Of a stretch of DNA of 64,000 nucleotides, positions 51,623-59,795 are shown in pieces (the stretch's first letter is position 1; every line of letters begins with the position of its first letter). The stretch is from JABWBP01 sp964522165 (GTDB lineage Bacteria; Calditrichota; Calditrichia; RBG-13-44-9; J075), in contig CAZFVV010000009.1 of the NCBI GenBank assembly GCA_964522165.1, positions 1 through 64,000 on the forward strand, given 5' to 3'. A model generated the notes under the pieces. That model saw nothing but the letters and a program-made list of their open reading frames with translations, was not told the DNA's origin and did not search any database. The position numbers and the translations under genes are program-made.

Positions 51623-52929
51623 TACTGCTTTTCCAACGCTTTTTTGAATACGTCCAACACGCGCTGGCGGGCAAATTTATGTTCTACAATGGGTGCCGGG
51701 TAAGCTGGTGAATTCAGCTCCGGCGCCCATTTTTTTAGGTATTTCGATTGCGGATCGAATTTCTCCGCCTGGGTGGCGGGGTTGAAGATGCGAAAGTAGG
51801 GCGCGGCGTCGCAGCCGCAGCCGGCCGCCCACTGCCAGTTGCCGTTGTTGGAGGCGAGTTCGTAATCTAACAGCTTCTTCGCAAAATAGCGTTCCCCCCG
51901 ACGCCAGTCGATCAGCAAATGTTTGCTAAGGAAGCTGGCGGCGACCATGCGCACGCGGTTGTGCATGAAACCGGTCTCGTTCAGCTCCCGCATGCCCGCG
52001 TCCACCAGCGGGTAGCCGGTTTTGCCTTCCCGCCAGGCGGCGAACTCTTTTTCATCATTACGCCAGGGAATGGCGGCGTACTTTTCCTTGAAGGGCTGAT
52101 CGACCACCTGGGGAAAGTGCCACAAAATCATCATAAAAAACTCCCGCCAGATCAATTCGTCCAGCCAGGTATCGTTGAGTTCCAGGGCGCGGCGCGCCAG
52201 TTGGCGCACGCTGACGGTTCCAAAGCGCAGGTGCACCCCTAAGCGGGTGGTGCCTTGCACGGCGGGGAAATTGCGCTGCCGGTGGTAATCGCGCACGATT
52301 TCCTCGCGCAGCGCTTTGGCCGGGAACGCCGCGCCGGTCGCCTCGAAACCGATTTGGCTCAACCCGGGGATTTCCAGGGCGCCCGTTTTCCAAAAATTCT
52401 GCTGCAAGCCCTCCGAAGGAAAAGATTTTACCGCTTCCCCGGTGAGCAATTCCCGCCAGCGGTTGCGGTAGGGGGTATAAACCGTGTAGGGATTCCCCTG
52501 GTTGCTCAGCACCTCGTTCTTCTCGAAAATCACCTGGTCCTTGAAGGTATGGAAAGGAATTCCCCGCTCTTTCAACAACTCTGAGATTTCCCGGTCGCGG
52601 CGGATGGCGTAGGGTTCGTAGTCGTGGTTGGCGCAGGCCGCGGCGACGTCGAACTCCTCGATCAACTGCTTCCACACCTCCGCCGGTTTGCCGTAGCGCA
52701 CCAGCAGGCTACTGCCGGCCTGCTGCAATTCGGATTGCATCTCGTTCAGCGCGTGGTGAATGAATTCCACCCGGCGATCTTTTTTGTCCTCCAATTCATC
52801 GAGAATCTCGCGGTCGAAGATAAACAGCGGCAGCACCGGGCGGCCGCTTTGCAAAGCATGGTACAACCCGGCGTTATCTTCCAGCCGCAGGTCGCGGCGG
52901 AACCAGAAAACGGTGATTTGGGGTCTCAT
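51622..52929 (-). CDS. phrB: class I deoxyribodipyrimidine photolyase
   Basis: This enzyme uses blue light to repair cyclobutane pyrimidine dimers in DNA. It has 435 residues from the ATG at 52929; a TTG seven codons upstream is possible. The N-terminal antenna-binding Rossmann domain reads ITVFWFRRDLRLEDNAGLYH. The C-terminal FAD domain shows WREFFMMIL, GYPLVDAGMRELNETGFMHNRVRM, ASFLSKHLLIDWRRGERYF and the Asn-rich SNNGNWQW. It groups with an SDR-DUF2867 gene, an SRPBCC gene and a NUDIX gene on the same strand, resembling light-inducible gene clusters. Confidence 0.95.
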   Translation of the reverse strand: MRPQITVFWFRRDLRLEDNAGLYHALQSGRPVLPLFIFDREILDELEDKKDRRVEFIHHALNEMQSELQQAGSSLLVRYGKPAEVWKQLIEEFDVAAACANHDYEPYAIRRDREISELLKERGIPFHTFKDQVIFEKNEVLSNQGNPYTVYTPYRNRWRELLTGEAVKSFPSEGLQQNFWKTGALEIPGLSQIGFEATGAAFPAKALREEIVRDYHRQRNFPAVQGTTRLGVHLRFGTVSVRQLARRALELNDTWLDELIWREFFMMILWHFPQVVDQPFKEKYAAIPWRNDEKEFAAWREGKTGYPLVDAGMRELNETGFMHNRVRMVAASFLSKHLLIDWRRGERYFAKKLLDYELASNNGNWQWAAGCGCDAAPYFRIFNPATQAEKFDPQSKYLKKWAPELNSPAYPAPIVEHKFARQRVLDVFKKALEKQ

Positions 52930-52965
52930 TCTTTTTAACGCTCGCTTCAATGGTGAATAGAAGAG

Positions 52966-53096
<131 letters not shown>

Positions 53097-54521
53097 CTAC
53101 CGCCCCGCAGCCTGCACGATGCGCCTGGCCATGTTGCGGAAAATCAGCAAGTGCATGGGCATCATGGCGTACCAGTAAGCGACTCCGAGCCAGTTGTCGG
53201 GTTTGAACGAGGCGGTCTGCCGGAAAGTGGTCTTTCCGGCCCCGTTTTCCTCTACTTTGAACTCCAGCCAGGCCACCCCGGGCACTTTCATTTCCGCCCG
53301 CAATTTTAAGGATTTGCCGGGTCGAATTTCTTCCACCCGCCAGAAATCCAGCGCGTCGCCCACCCGCAGCTCCACGGGGTGCCGCCGCCCGCGGCGCATC
53401 CCCACCCCGCCGATGAGGCGGTCGATGATCCCGCGGAATTTCCAGGCCCAGTCGGCGTAATACCAGCCGGTATTGCCCCCGATGCGCTGGAAGCGTTGAA
53501 ATACCTGCCCCGGGGGCGCGTCGGTGAAGATAACCTGTTCATCTTTCAATAATCGAGAGGAAGCGCCGGCGGTCTCTGCCGGTTCGTAGGGGGAGGCTTC
53601 GGTCCAGCGGGATTCCACGTGCGCCTCTTTTTCGCTGGCGAGCGCCCGCGCCACCGCCTCTTTGAAGGGGGTAAGGGGAATGGGCAGAATTTCCCGGATG
53701 CGCCGGTCCCGGCAAATGGTATCGTTGCGCAGCCCCTCCACTAAGGGGAAGGCGATGCTCATCGGCACGGTGGTGACCAGGTTCAGCCAGTAGGCGGAGA
53801 GGCGCGGGGTCAAAACCGGAACGTGGAGGATGTAGAGCTTCTTTCCTAACACCTCCGCGACTAAGCGCATCATCTCTGCGTAGGTGAGAATTTCCTCCCC
53901 GCCGATGTCGTAGATGTTTCCGGCGGTGCGCGGCTCTTCCAGCGCCCCGGCCAGGTAGTTGAGCACGTCGCGGATGGCGATGGGCTGGCAGCGGGAATTG
54001 ACCCAGCGGGGGGTAATCATCAGGGGCAGCTTTTTCACCAGGTCGCGAATGATCTCGAATGAGGCACTCCCGGAGCCGATGATGATGGAAGCGCGCAATT
54101 CGGTGACCGGAATCCCGTTTTCTCCCAACATCGCGCCCACTTCCTGGCGGCTTCTTAAATGCTCGGAAAGGGTTTCCCCCTGATTGCCCAGCCCGCCCAG
54201 GTAGATGATCCGCCGCACCCCGGCGGTTTTAGCGGCCTGCGCGAAATTGCCGGCGGAGAGGGCGTCGCGCTCCGAAAAATCCCCCGAATTTCCCATGGCG
54301 TGCACCAGGTAATAGGCGGTATCGACCCCTTGCAGGGCCGGGAGCAGGGTTTCCGGTTTCAATACGTCGCCGGAAACGATTTCTACGCCCTCCCAGGCGC
54401 GGCTTTTGAGCTTTTCGGGATTGCGCGCCAGGCAGCGCACCGCATACCCTTTTTGCAGCAGCCGGGGAACCAGCCGACTGCCCACGTAACCGGAGGCGCC
54501 GGCGACCAGGATTTTTTTCAT
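53097..54521 (-). CDS. SDR-family NAD(P)-binding protein with DUF2867 domain
   Basis: The 474 residues comprise an N-terminal atypical short-chain dehydrogenase (about 1-300; ILVAGASGYVGSRLVPRLLQ, GVDTAYYLVHAMG) and a DUF2867/SRPBCC-like C-terminal domain (about 320-474; VFQRFQRIGGNTGWYYADW, LRAEMKVPGVAWLEF). Proteins of this architecture often lie in clusters with photolyase genes; their reaction is unknown. The ATG at 54521 has GGAAAT upstream. A GC-rich C-terminal region ends FRNMARRIVQAAGR. Confidence 0.9.
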   Translation of the reverse strand: MKKILVAGASGYVGSRLVPRLLQKGYAVRCLARNPEKLKSRAWEGVEIVSGDVLKPETLLPALQGVDTAYYLVHAMGNSGDFSERDALSAGNFAQAAKTAGVRRIIYLGGLGNQGETLSEHLRSRQEVGAMLGENGIPVTELRASIIIGSGSASFEIIRDLVKKLPLMITPRWVNSRCQPIAIRDVLNYLAGALEEPRTAGNIYDIGGEEILTYAEMMRLVAEVLGKKLYILHVPVLTPRLSAYWLNLVTTVPMSIAFPLVEGLRNDTICRDRRIREILPIPLTPFKEAVARALASEKEAHVESRWTEASPYEPAETAGASSRLLKDEQVIFTDAPPGQVFQRFQRIGGNTGWYYADWAWKFRGIIDRLIGGVGMRRGRRHPVELRVGDALDFWRVEEIRPGKSLKLRAEMKVPGVAWLEFKVEENGAGKTTFRQTASFKPDNWLGVAYWYAMMPMHLLIFRNMARRIVQAAGR

Positions 54522-54547
54522 GGGGGATTATTTCCTGTCGGTGTTTT

Positions 54548-54631
54548 TGTATTCCGTATTGAGTAATGCGTAAAACGTAATGCGTAAGGGGCATGAGAGC
54601 TACGTATTGCGTATTCCGTTTTTGTTACGCA
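54548..54631. repeat. AATGCGTAAAACGTAATGCG word repeat
   Basis: TATTCCGTATTGAGTAATGC plus GTAAAACGTAATGCG forms the first arm. ACGTATTGCGTATTCCGTTT and TTGTTACGCATTACGG form the second. It fills the gap between the SDR-DUF2867 gene and the SRPBCC gene. It is related to 34250, 43095 and 55190. Confidence 0.7.
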
Positions 54632-55093
54632 TTACGGATTACGAAAAATTTCCGTCATTTTCGCCTCCCGGAATTGAAAAATCGCCTCCACGTTGCGTTT
54701 TACAAACAGCCGGTGGGCGAGGGGGGCCAAAACGCCGCCGGGAAGCCGGTATTCCACCCGGTCGCGCATCAGCGTTCCACCGTTCATTTCCTCGAAAGTG
54801 TGGGTGTGAACCCATTTGCGATAGGGGCCTTGCAGTTGTGAATCCACGAAGCGGAAGGGCGGCTCCCACAGGCTGATCTCGGTTTTCCACGGCAACGGGA
54901 TGCCGTACAGCTTCAGCCGGTAGTCGATCAACGCGCCCTGCTTCATCTCTACGGGCAGGGGGGTAAGGATTTGGAAATCCAGCCAGGGCGGGGTGAGCTG
55001 CTGGAGATTTTCCGCCTCTTTGAAGAAATCGAAGACCTCCTCAAGGGGGCGAGGCAGCCGGGTTTCGGTTTCCAGGATATAGTCTTGGCGCAT
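54632..55093 (-). CDS. SRPBCC-superfamily (START-like) protein
   Basis: The 153 residues have the pattern of the START/SRPBCC ligand-binding fold: an opening strand LETETRLPRPLEEVFDFF, an amphipathic helix, and further strands (WKTEISLWEPPFRFVD, HTHTFEEMNGGTLMRDRVEY). The C-terminal helix is LFVKRNVEAIFQFREAKM. Such proteins bind lipids or cofactors, and this subgroup is frequent beside photolyase and SDR-DUF2867 genes. Its ligand is unknown. It may be co-transcribed with the SDR gene on the same strand. Confidence 0.85.
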   Translation of the reverse strand: MRQDYILETETRLPRPLEEVFDFFKEAENLQQLTPPWLDFQILTPLPVEMKQGALIDYRLKLYGIPLPWKTEISLWEPPFRFVDSQLQGPYRKWVHTHTFEEMNGGTLMRDRVEYRLPGGVLAPLAHRLFVKRNVEAIFQFREAKMTEIFRNP

Positions 55094-55189
55094 ATTTGCT
55101 GCTCCATCTTTTTACATCAACGAACCCTAATATAATATAAAAACGCTCAAAACGCTCGTTATTTTTTAAAAATATGGAGTGGGAGGAAT

Positions 55190-55267
55190 GTCGCGTATTG
55201 CGTATTTCGTAATGCGTAAAACGTGATGCGTAATAAAAACGCAATACGGAATACGAACTGCTCACCC
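55190..55267. repeat. GCGTATTGCGTATTTCG word repeat
   Basis: GCGTATTGCGTATTTCGTAA, TGCGTAAAACGTGATGCG and ACGCAATACGGAATACG are followed by TTACGCATTACGCTTTAC. It is a fourth member of the family at 34250, 43095 and 54548. Its last words run into the C-terminal codons of the NUDIX gene. Confidence 0.7.
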
Positions 55268-56368
55268 TTACGCATTACGCTTTACTCCCCCCAGCACGTA
55301 TTTTTTCAGCAGGGCGAATTCCTGCTCGAAATTGGGGGTGAAGACGTTCTTGCCTAACTTCTCTTCGATCTCCTGCACCTGCCAGAAGCGCCCTGCGGAG
55401 ATTTCCGCGCGATTGATGAAGAAGGGGCCTTCCTCCCGGAGCAGAAACGCATGCACCAGCTCGCTTTCGTGGGGATTTCTCATCACGTAGCGAAAAAGGG
55501 GTTGAAATTTGACCATGGAGATACCCAGCTCCTCCTCCGCTTCCCGGCGCAGGGCCTGTTCGATGCTTTCCCCGCTGCTCACGTGCCCGCCGATGGCGGT
55601 ATCCCAATAGCCGGGGTATAAATCTTTGCTTTGGGCGCGTTTTTGCAGGAACAATTCTCCTTTGGAATTGAGGATGTGCACGTGCACCACCGGGTGGAGC
55701 AGGTCGGGATTGCCGTGCACCGTGCGGCGCGGGGCTCTGCCGATGACCTTGCCCTTCGGCGTTACCAGGTCGAACCACTCCTCATTTTGAAGCTGCTGAG
55801 CCATTTTCCCGCGTTGCAGGCGGGCGCGAATGAATTCCGCCAGCATCATCCCGCCCAGGAGGATATAAAGCAGCCCGCCGCTGATGAAGCCCCAGGCTTC
55901 GGTGCTGAGGTAGTATGCGGAGTAGAAAATCAGGAGGGTGTGGGCGGCGAGCAGGTAGAACATTCGCCGCATCATCCGGCGCATTTGGGAAAGCTGATCT
56001 TCGGAAAATTCGATTCCTTTGAAGTAGCGGCCGGTCATGCGGATGAGGATGGGATTGTTCGAGAACCCGCTGAGGCCCAGGAGCGCGACCAGGATCAGTT
56101 CGATCAATCCCGGTTTCAGCTTGAAAAAAATATCATTGTGCAGCGCCAGGGAGACCAGGCCCAGGGCCACGATCAACCCGGTATCGAAGAGAATGAAACG
56201 GTCGAGGCGCTTTTCCTTCAAATAAACGAAGATCGTTTCCCCCAGCCCGAAAATAATGGCCACGATCAGGCCGGCGGTCAATCCGAAAAATGCATCCACC
56301 ACGATGAACACCAGCAGGGGTAAAAAACCGATGGCAAGGTTTTTCAGGAGAGTTTTGCGGTCGAGCAT
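55268..56368 (-). CDS. membrane protein fused to a NUDIX hydrolase domain
   Basis: The start at the ATG at 56368 (366 residues) is chosen over an earlier frame opening by the hydrophobic start MLDRKTLLKNLAIGFLPLLVF. The N-terminal about 180 residues hold five or six hydrophobic helices similar to septation or small-permease-like domains (VSx-less; LIVAIIFGLGETIFV, GLVSLALHND). Residues about 185-366 form a NUDIX domain whose box runs GGHVSSGESIEQALRREAEE; it resembles IDI/YfcD-type hydrolases (GKVIGRAPR, VHVHILNSKGELFLQKR). NUDIX proteins cleave nucleoside diphosphates linked to other groups, or act as isomerases. A membrane-bound NUDIX is unusual. Confidence 0.85.
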   Translation of the reverse strand: MLDRKTLLKNLAIGFLPLLVFIVVDAFFGLTAGLIVAIIFGLGETIFVYLKEKRLDRFILFDTGLIVALGLVSLALHNDIFFKLKPGLIELILVALLGLSGFSNNPILIRMTGRYFKGIEFSEDQLSQMRRMMRRMFYLLAAHTLLIFYSAYYLSTEAWGFISGGLLYILLGGMMLAEFIRARLQRGKMAQQLQNEEWFDLVTPKGKVIGRAPRRTVHGNPDLLHPVVHVHILNSKGELFLQKRAQSKDLYPGYWDTAIGGHVSSGESIEQALRREAEEELGISMVKFQPLFRYVMRNPHESELVHAFLLREEGPFFINRAEISAGRFWQVQEIEEKLGKNVFTPNFEQEFALLKKYVLGGVKRNA

Positions 56369-56389
56369 AATGGTAACGGTTGGTTCTCG

Positions 56390-56530
56390 TCGGACGCGAA
56401 GCGGGAGGGACAGGAGCGGGGGCAGGTGGCAGGAGCAGGGGCAGTAGGCAAATAGGCGATAGCGAATTCTACTTGCGAAGCTTCCGTTCTCACAGTTGCG
56501 CACGCACTACCTGCCCCCTGCTGTCCTTGC
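56390..56530. repeat. CAGGAGCGGGGGCAGGTGGC word repeat
   Basis: GACAGGAGCGGGGGCAGGTG and GCAGGAGCAGGGGCAGTAGG form the left part. CTACCTGCCCCCTGCTGTCC forms the right part. It is related to 18407 and 52966 and stands between two minus-strand genes. Confidence 0.65.
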
Positions 56531-56538
56531 GCTTTGCA

Positions 56539-58122
56539 CTATACGCCTTGCGTGTTGCTTTCGGCGTCCTGCTCCAGCATTTCTTCCACCCGGAAAATAA
56601 ACTGCTCCAGGCTGCGGGTGTCGGGATGGTCTTCCGGCAGTTGCAGGCGGTAAATATCGTGGGCTTTGCGGAAATAAACCTGCGCTTCCGGGAAATTTCC
56701 CCGGTCGTGATACACTTTCCCGATATTACTGTAAATGGTCCCGATGAGCAAATCCTGCGGGCCAATGGATTTGGCGCGAATATCCATCGCCCAGAAGAAA
56801 TATTTCAAAGCCCAGTCGTAATGGCTGCCGTAATAATGCGCCACCCCGACGTGGTTGAGCATAATGGCGATGTACGGATGCTCGGCGCCCAGCGCCCGCT
56901 CGCTGATTTCCAGGGTACGGTAGATGTAGCGGCGGGCCATTTCGTATTTTTTCTGGTGAAAATAGGTCATCCCGATATTTTGCAGCACCATGGCCAGGTA
57001 GGGATGCTCGATGTCGAACTGCTTTTCCACCAGGTGCAGGGCGCGGCGGTAGTGATCCAGGGCATCTTCGTAATTCCCCTGTTCCCGGAACACCATGGCC
57101 AGCTTCAAAATGATGGGAATGAGAGTGGGATGGCGCATTCCCAGGCGCTTTTCGGCCATGCGCAGAGCCTGCCGGCAGCTTAAAAAGGCTTCCTGCATAT
57201 CGCCTAGGTAAAAAGATATCTCCCCGATGTTGCTGAGCATGATCGCTTTATTGGGATGGTTGTCTCCCCGCAAGGTGCGCTCCCCGATTTTCAGGGCGCG
57301 CTGGAGGTAATCGAGCGCCTCGCCATAGTTGCTCAAAGCCGCATAGACCATCCCGATGTTGTTCAAAACCGGGGGATAGAGATCCTCATCGCCGGCTATT
57401 TCCATGAAATCCAACTGCTTCCGGAAGTAGTTGAAGGCGCTGCGATAATTACCTAGCTTATAATACAGGCATCCGATCTTTCCCAGCAAATTGAACTCGT
57501 TTAACAATCCCTCCCGGGCGGCGGAATCGTATTCGAACTTGAGCGCCTCGTAAAGCGCCAGCAAGGTTTGCTTCTGAAGGTAGGATTCGGAGTTGTTCGA
57601 CCCCATAAAATGATCGCACAAAAAAGCGGCGGTCTGGAAACGGTCCTCGTCGCGCTCCTCGAAGAGGTACAAACCGTTGCGCCACTCCCAGATATCCGGG
57701 GCCTCTTCTTTCAGCGCTTCGAATTGGTGGATGGGAAGGATGAGCACTATCGGGATATCCAGCCGGCGCAGGTCGAAAAGTTTTAAATTCAATGCCGGCA
57801 GGAAATGTGGGTCATACTCTTTTTCGGAAGGGGAAATGTGCTTTTCCAGGCCGGTAACGGCGATGATTTTTCCCGCGGGAACCCGGGAAACCTGCTCCAG
57901 CAGCAGCGCTACCGCGTCGGTTGCTTTGGCAAGATCAACGGTCTCCAGCCGTTCGGCCAGGGCTTCGCCTAATTCTTTAAGTTTCTTTTTGATAACCGCT
58001 TTGGCGTCGCAGATCACCAGGTGCAGGGAAAAGCCTTGCGAGGGCTGCAACCCGGCCAACAGGCGGGGCATCTCGCCGGACATCTTCCGGGAAATTTTTT
58101 TTGCTTTTCCGCTTTGCGCCAT
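56539..58122 (-). CDS. TPR protein with kinesin-light-chain-like repeats and an N-terminal domain
   Basis: The 527 residues start with a roughly 185-residue domain (HLVICDAKAVIKKKLKEL; LKLFDLRRLDIPIVLILP; DIWEWRNGLYLFEE). This strongly resembles the N-terminal part found before TPR arrays in some signalling and STAND-type NTPase proteins, but I see no Walker A. Six to seven tetratricopeptide repeats follow (about 205-500; NIGMVYAALSNYGEALDYLQ, GERTLRGDNHPNKAIMLSNI and similar), the KLC variety with H-P between repeats. TPRs bind protein partners. The start has GGAGGG upstream. The partner is unknown. Confidence 0.85.
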   Translation of the reverse strand: MAQSGKAKKISRKMSGEMPRLLAGLQPSQGFSLHLVICDAKAVIKKKLKELGEALAERLETVDLAKATDAVALLLEQVSRVPAGKIIAVTGLEKHISPSEKEYDPHFLPALNLKLFDLRRLDIPIVLILPIHQFEALKEEAPDIWEWRNGLYLFEERDEDRFQTAAFLCDHFMGSNNSESYLQKQTLLALYEALKFEYDSAAREGLLNEFNLLGKIGCLYYKLGNYRSAFNYFRKQLDFMEIAGDEDLYPPVLNNIGMVYAALSNYGEALDYLQRALKIGERTLRGDNHPNKAIMLSNIGEISFYLGDMQEAFLSCRQALRMAEKRLGMRHPTLIPIILKLAMVFREQGNYEDALDHYRRALHLVEKQFDIEHPYLAMVLQNIGMTYFHQKKYEMARRYIYRTLEISERALGAEHPYIAIMLNHVGVAHYYGSHYDWALKYFFWAMDIRAKSIGPQDLLIGTIYSNIGKVYHDRGNFPEAQVYFRKAHDIYRLQLPEDHPDTRSLEQFIFRVEEMLEQDAESNTQGV

Positions 58123-58312
58123 GTCGTGTTACCCTCCGGGAACTCAAAAAACTGCCGCCCTTTTATTGACTATAGTCGAACTAAAGCCGGAATAATGTAA
58201 TCAAATTCTTCGATATATTTGAAAAACATTTTAATTTTTTCGCGCCGGAGGGGATGGGGAAGGCCGGGGCGGGGTAATCCTGTGTGCAGGCTGCCGGGAA
58301 GCCACGGCTCCT

Positions 58313-58334
58313 ATAATTGCTAATTGCCAATTAT
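58313..58334. repeat. AATTGCTAATTGCCAATT word pair
   Basis: This is a short copy of the 1212-1256 word array. On the minus strand it encodes the final Ile-Ile-Gly-Asn codons and stop of the sugar-isomerase-like gene, so a repeat word has become the 3' end of a coding sequence. Confidence 0.65.
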
Positions 58335-59144
58335 ATCCTGCAGCCACTTCAGGGTTTCCATTACCTCCGGGTAGGAGCGGATTTCCATGATGAACGGAAC
58401 CCCCTGCACGGCGGGGTGAGAGAGAATGGGCAGGTAGTCGATGCTGCCGTGGTGCAGGCCGAGGTGGTCGTCCTGCACCCCCCAATTGTTGTGGGCATGG
58501 ATTTCGAATAAATACGGGCGGATTTTTTCCAGGTAGTCGATCAAATCCAAACGGTTCAAAAACGCGTGGGCAAAATCCAGCAACGCGCCTAAGTTGGGGT
58601 GGTTTATCCGGTTCAGAATTTTCAGATGATTTTCCGGCTCATAGATGGCCTCCCAGAAACCTTCCGGGGGGGAATTTTCCAGGGCAATTTTGACTCCCCG
58701 GGTTTGCCCGTAGCCGGCTAACTCCGTTAGCGACTCCACCAGGTGCTTCTCCGCCAATTCGATGAAGCTTTCCTTCAGGGCGCTTTTAATGAATTCGGGA
58801 TAGAGGCTCCCCCCGTGAACGACGATGACCTCCGCGCCTAAAAAAGCGGCCGCATCGATGTATTGTTTGTAACAGGCCACATTGGCCTCTTTCAGCCAGG
58901 GGTTCAACGTCGCCAGGTTGACGTCGTACATAGTGGTATGGAGAGTGCTCTTCAAACCGGCTTTTTCCAGAATTTCCCGGTAATAGCGCAGGTTCTTTGC
59001 CGGGGTGACGTCCGGGAACAGAAAGGGATGCTCTCCCCGGAATTCTACGTAGCGGATCATGGGAAATTGCCGGGCGACTTCCGCCACCACCGCGAATTCC
59101 TCAGGCTGGTTAAAAAAAACCGTTGCTCCGAATTTTATGGCCAT
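58320..59144 (-). CDS. sugar phosphate isomerase/epimerase-like TIM barrel protein
   Basis: The 274 residues have features of the AP endonuclease family 2/xylose isomerase-like barrel: HTTMYDVNLATLNPWL, EVIVVHGGSLYPEF, GVKIALENSPPEGFWE with the metal Glu, ALLDFAHAFLNRLD, FEIHAHNNWGVQDDHL and PFIMEIRS. Members isomerise sugars or open rings; an endonuclease IV-type repair role is less likely because the zinc ligand set is not complete. The ATG at 59144 has AAGGAG upstream. The last four codons and stop come from a repeat word. Confidence 0.85.
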   Translation of the reverse strand: MAIKFGATVFFNQPEEFAVVAEVARQFPMIRYVEFRGEHPFLFPDVTPAKNLRYYREILEKAGLKSTLHTTMYDVNLATLNPWLKEANVACYKQYIDAAAFLGAEVIVVHGGSLYPEFIKSALKESFIELAEKHLVESLTELAGYGQTRGVKIALENSPPEGFWEAIYEPENHLKILNRINHPNLGALLDFAHAFLNRLDLIDYLEKIRPYLFEIHAHNNWGVQDDHLGLHHGSIDYLPILSHPAVQGVPFIMEIRSYPEVMETLKWLQDIIGN

Positions 59145-59280
59145 ATTCTGACTCCTTATTCACTTTCTTCAAAGTCCGCAAAGTTAACCGCTCTGCAATA
59201 TTGTTACAAGGGGAATCTGAAGTGGGCCGGCAGTTTGATTACTGAACTGATGTTACTTCGACAATGTCACATTTCAGGTT

Positions 59281-59515
59281 TTACCGCAGAGAACGCGGAG
59301 TTCGCAGAGAGATATTTATAAAAAAAACTATATTTCTCAGCGTTCTTTGCGGCCTCTGCGGTTAAATGTGACATTGTCAAGTTACGCAGGTTGAAAAAAT
59401 TAACCACAGAGACACAGGGGGCACAGGGAAAATCAAACATCCAGTAAATCTTAGACCGCAAAATTTGAAGAAGATGGCCAAAACTCTGTTATCTCTGTGT
59501 CTCTGTGGTAAAATG
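59281..59515. repeat. CGCAGAGA/CTCTGCGG and CACAGAGACACAGG/CTCTGTGTCTCTGTGG repeats
   Basis: Two nested imperfect hairpins are seen. TTTTACCGCAGAGAACGCGG pairs with the words of CTTTGCGGCCTCTGCGGTTA (59281-59366). TTAACCACAGAGACACAGGG pairs with TCTCTGTGTCTCTGTGGTAA (59399-59512). ACATTTCAGGT and its partner TGTGACATTGTC frame the first. Confidence 0.75.
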
Positions 59516-59564
59516 CGTAACATGAATTTTCTTTTGTGCGCTTAGCCGGGCGGCGTTAACTTAG

Positions 59565-59760
59565 AGCGTATTTGAAAAATCTCTTGCAGCCGTGTACTGC
59601 TAAAAAATAGAACGCGGATGACGCGGATGACACGGATATTCGCAGAAAAATCAAAGAATATTGCTAAAAAAATCTGTGTAAATCTGTGTCATCCGTGTTA
59701 TCTGTGTGCCATTGGAGCGATTTTGGGTCACTGAACTGAATTTTAAAATACGTTCTTAGC
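59565..59760. repeat. TTGAAAAATCTC…GCGGATGACGCGGATGACACGG hairpin, copy 1
   Basis: AACGCGGATGACGCGGATGA followed by CACGGATATTCGCAGA is answered by CTGTGTAAATCTGTGTCATC and CGTGTTATCTGTGTGCC. The outer TTGAAAAATCTC is the start of a longer arm. The same design recurs at 62847-63060, ending at the purF stop. Confidence 0.7.
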
Positions 59761-59795
59761 CAACGCGAAATGCAAAATCGAGGTGTGGGTCTGCG

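Larger units (their letters stand above)
59145..59795. other. 651-bp gap filled with word repeats
   Basis: No gene is seen. The gap contains GCAGAGAACGCGG/CACAGAGACACAGG words at 59281-59515 and the AACGCGGATGACGCGG hairpin at about 59565-59760. The promoter of rsgA should lie near its end (59740-59790). Confidence 0.6.
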
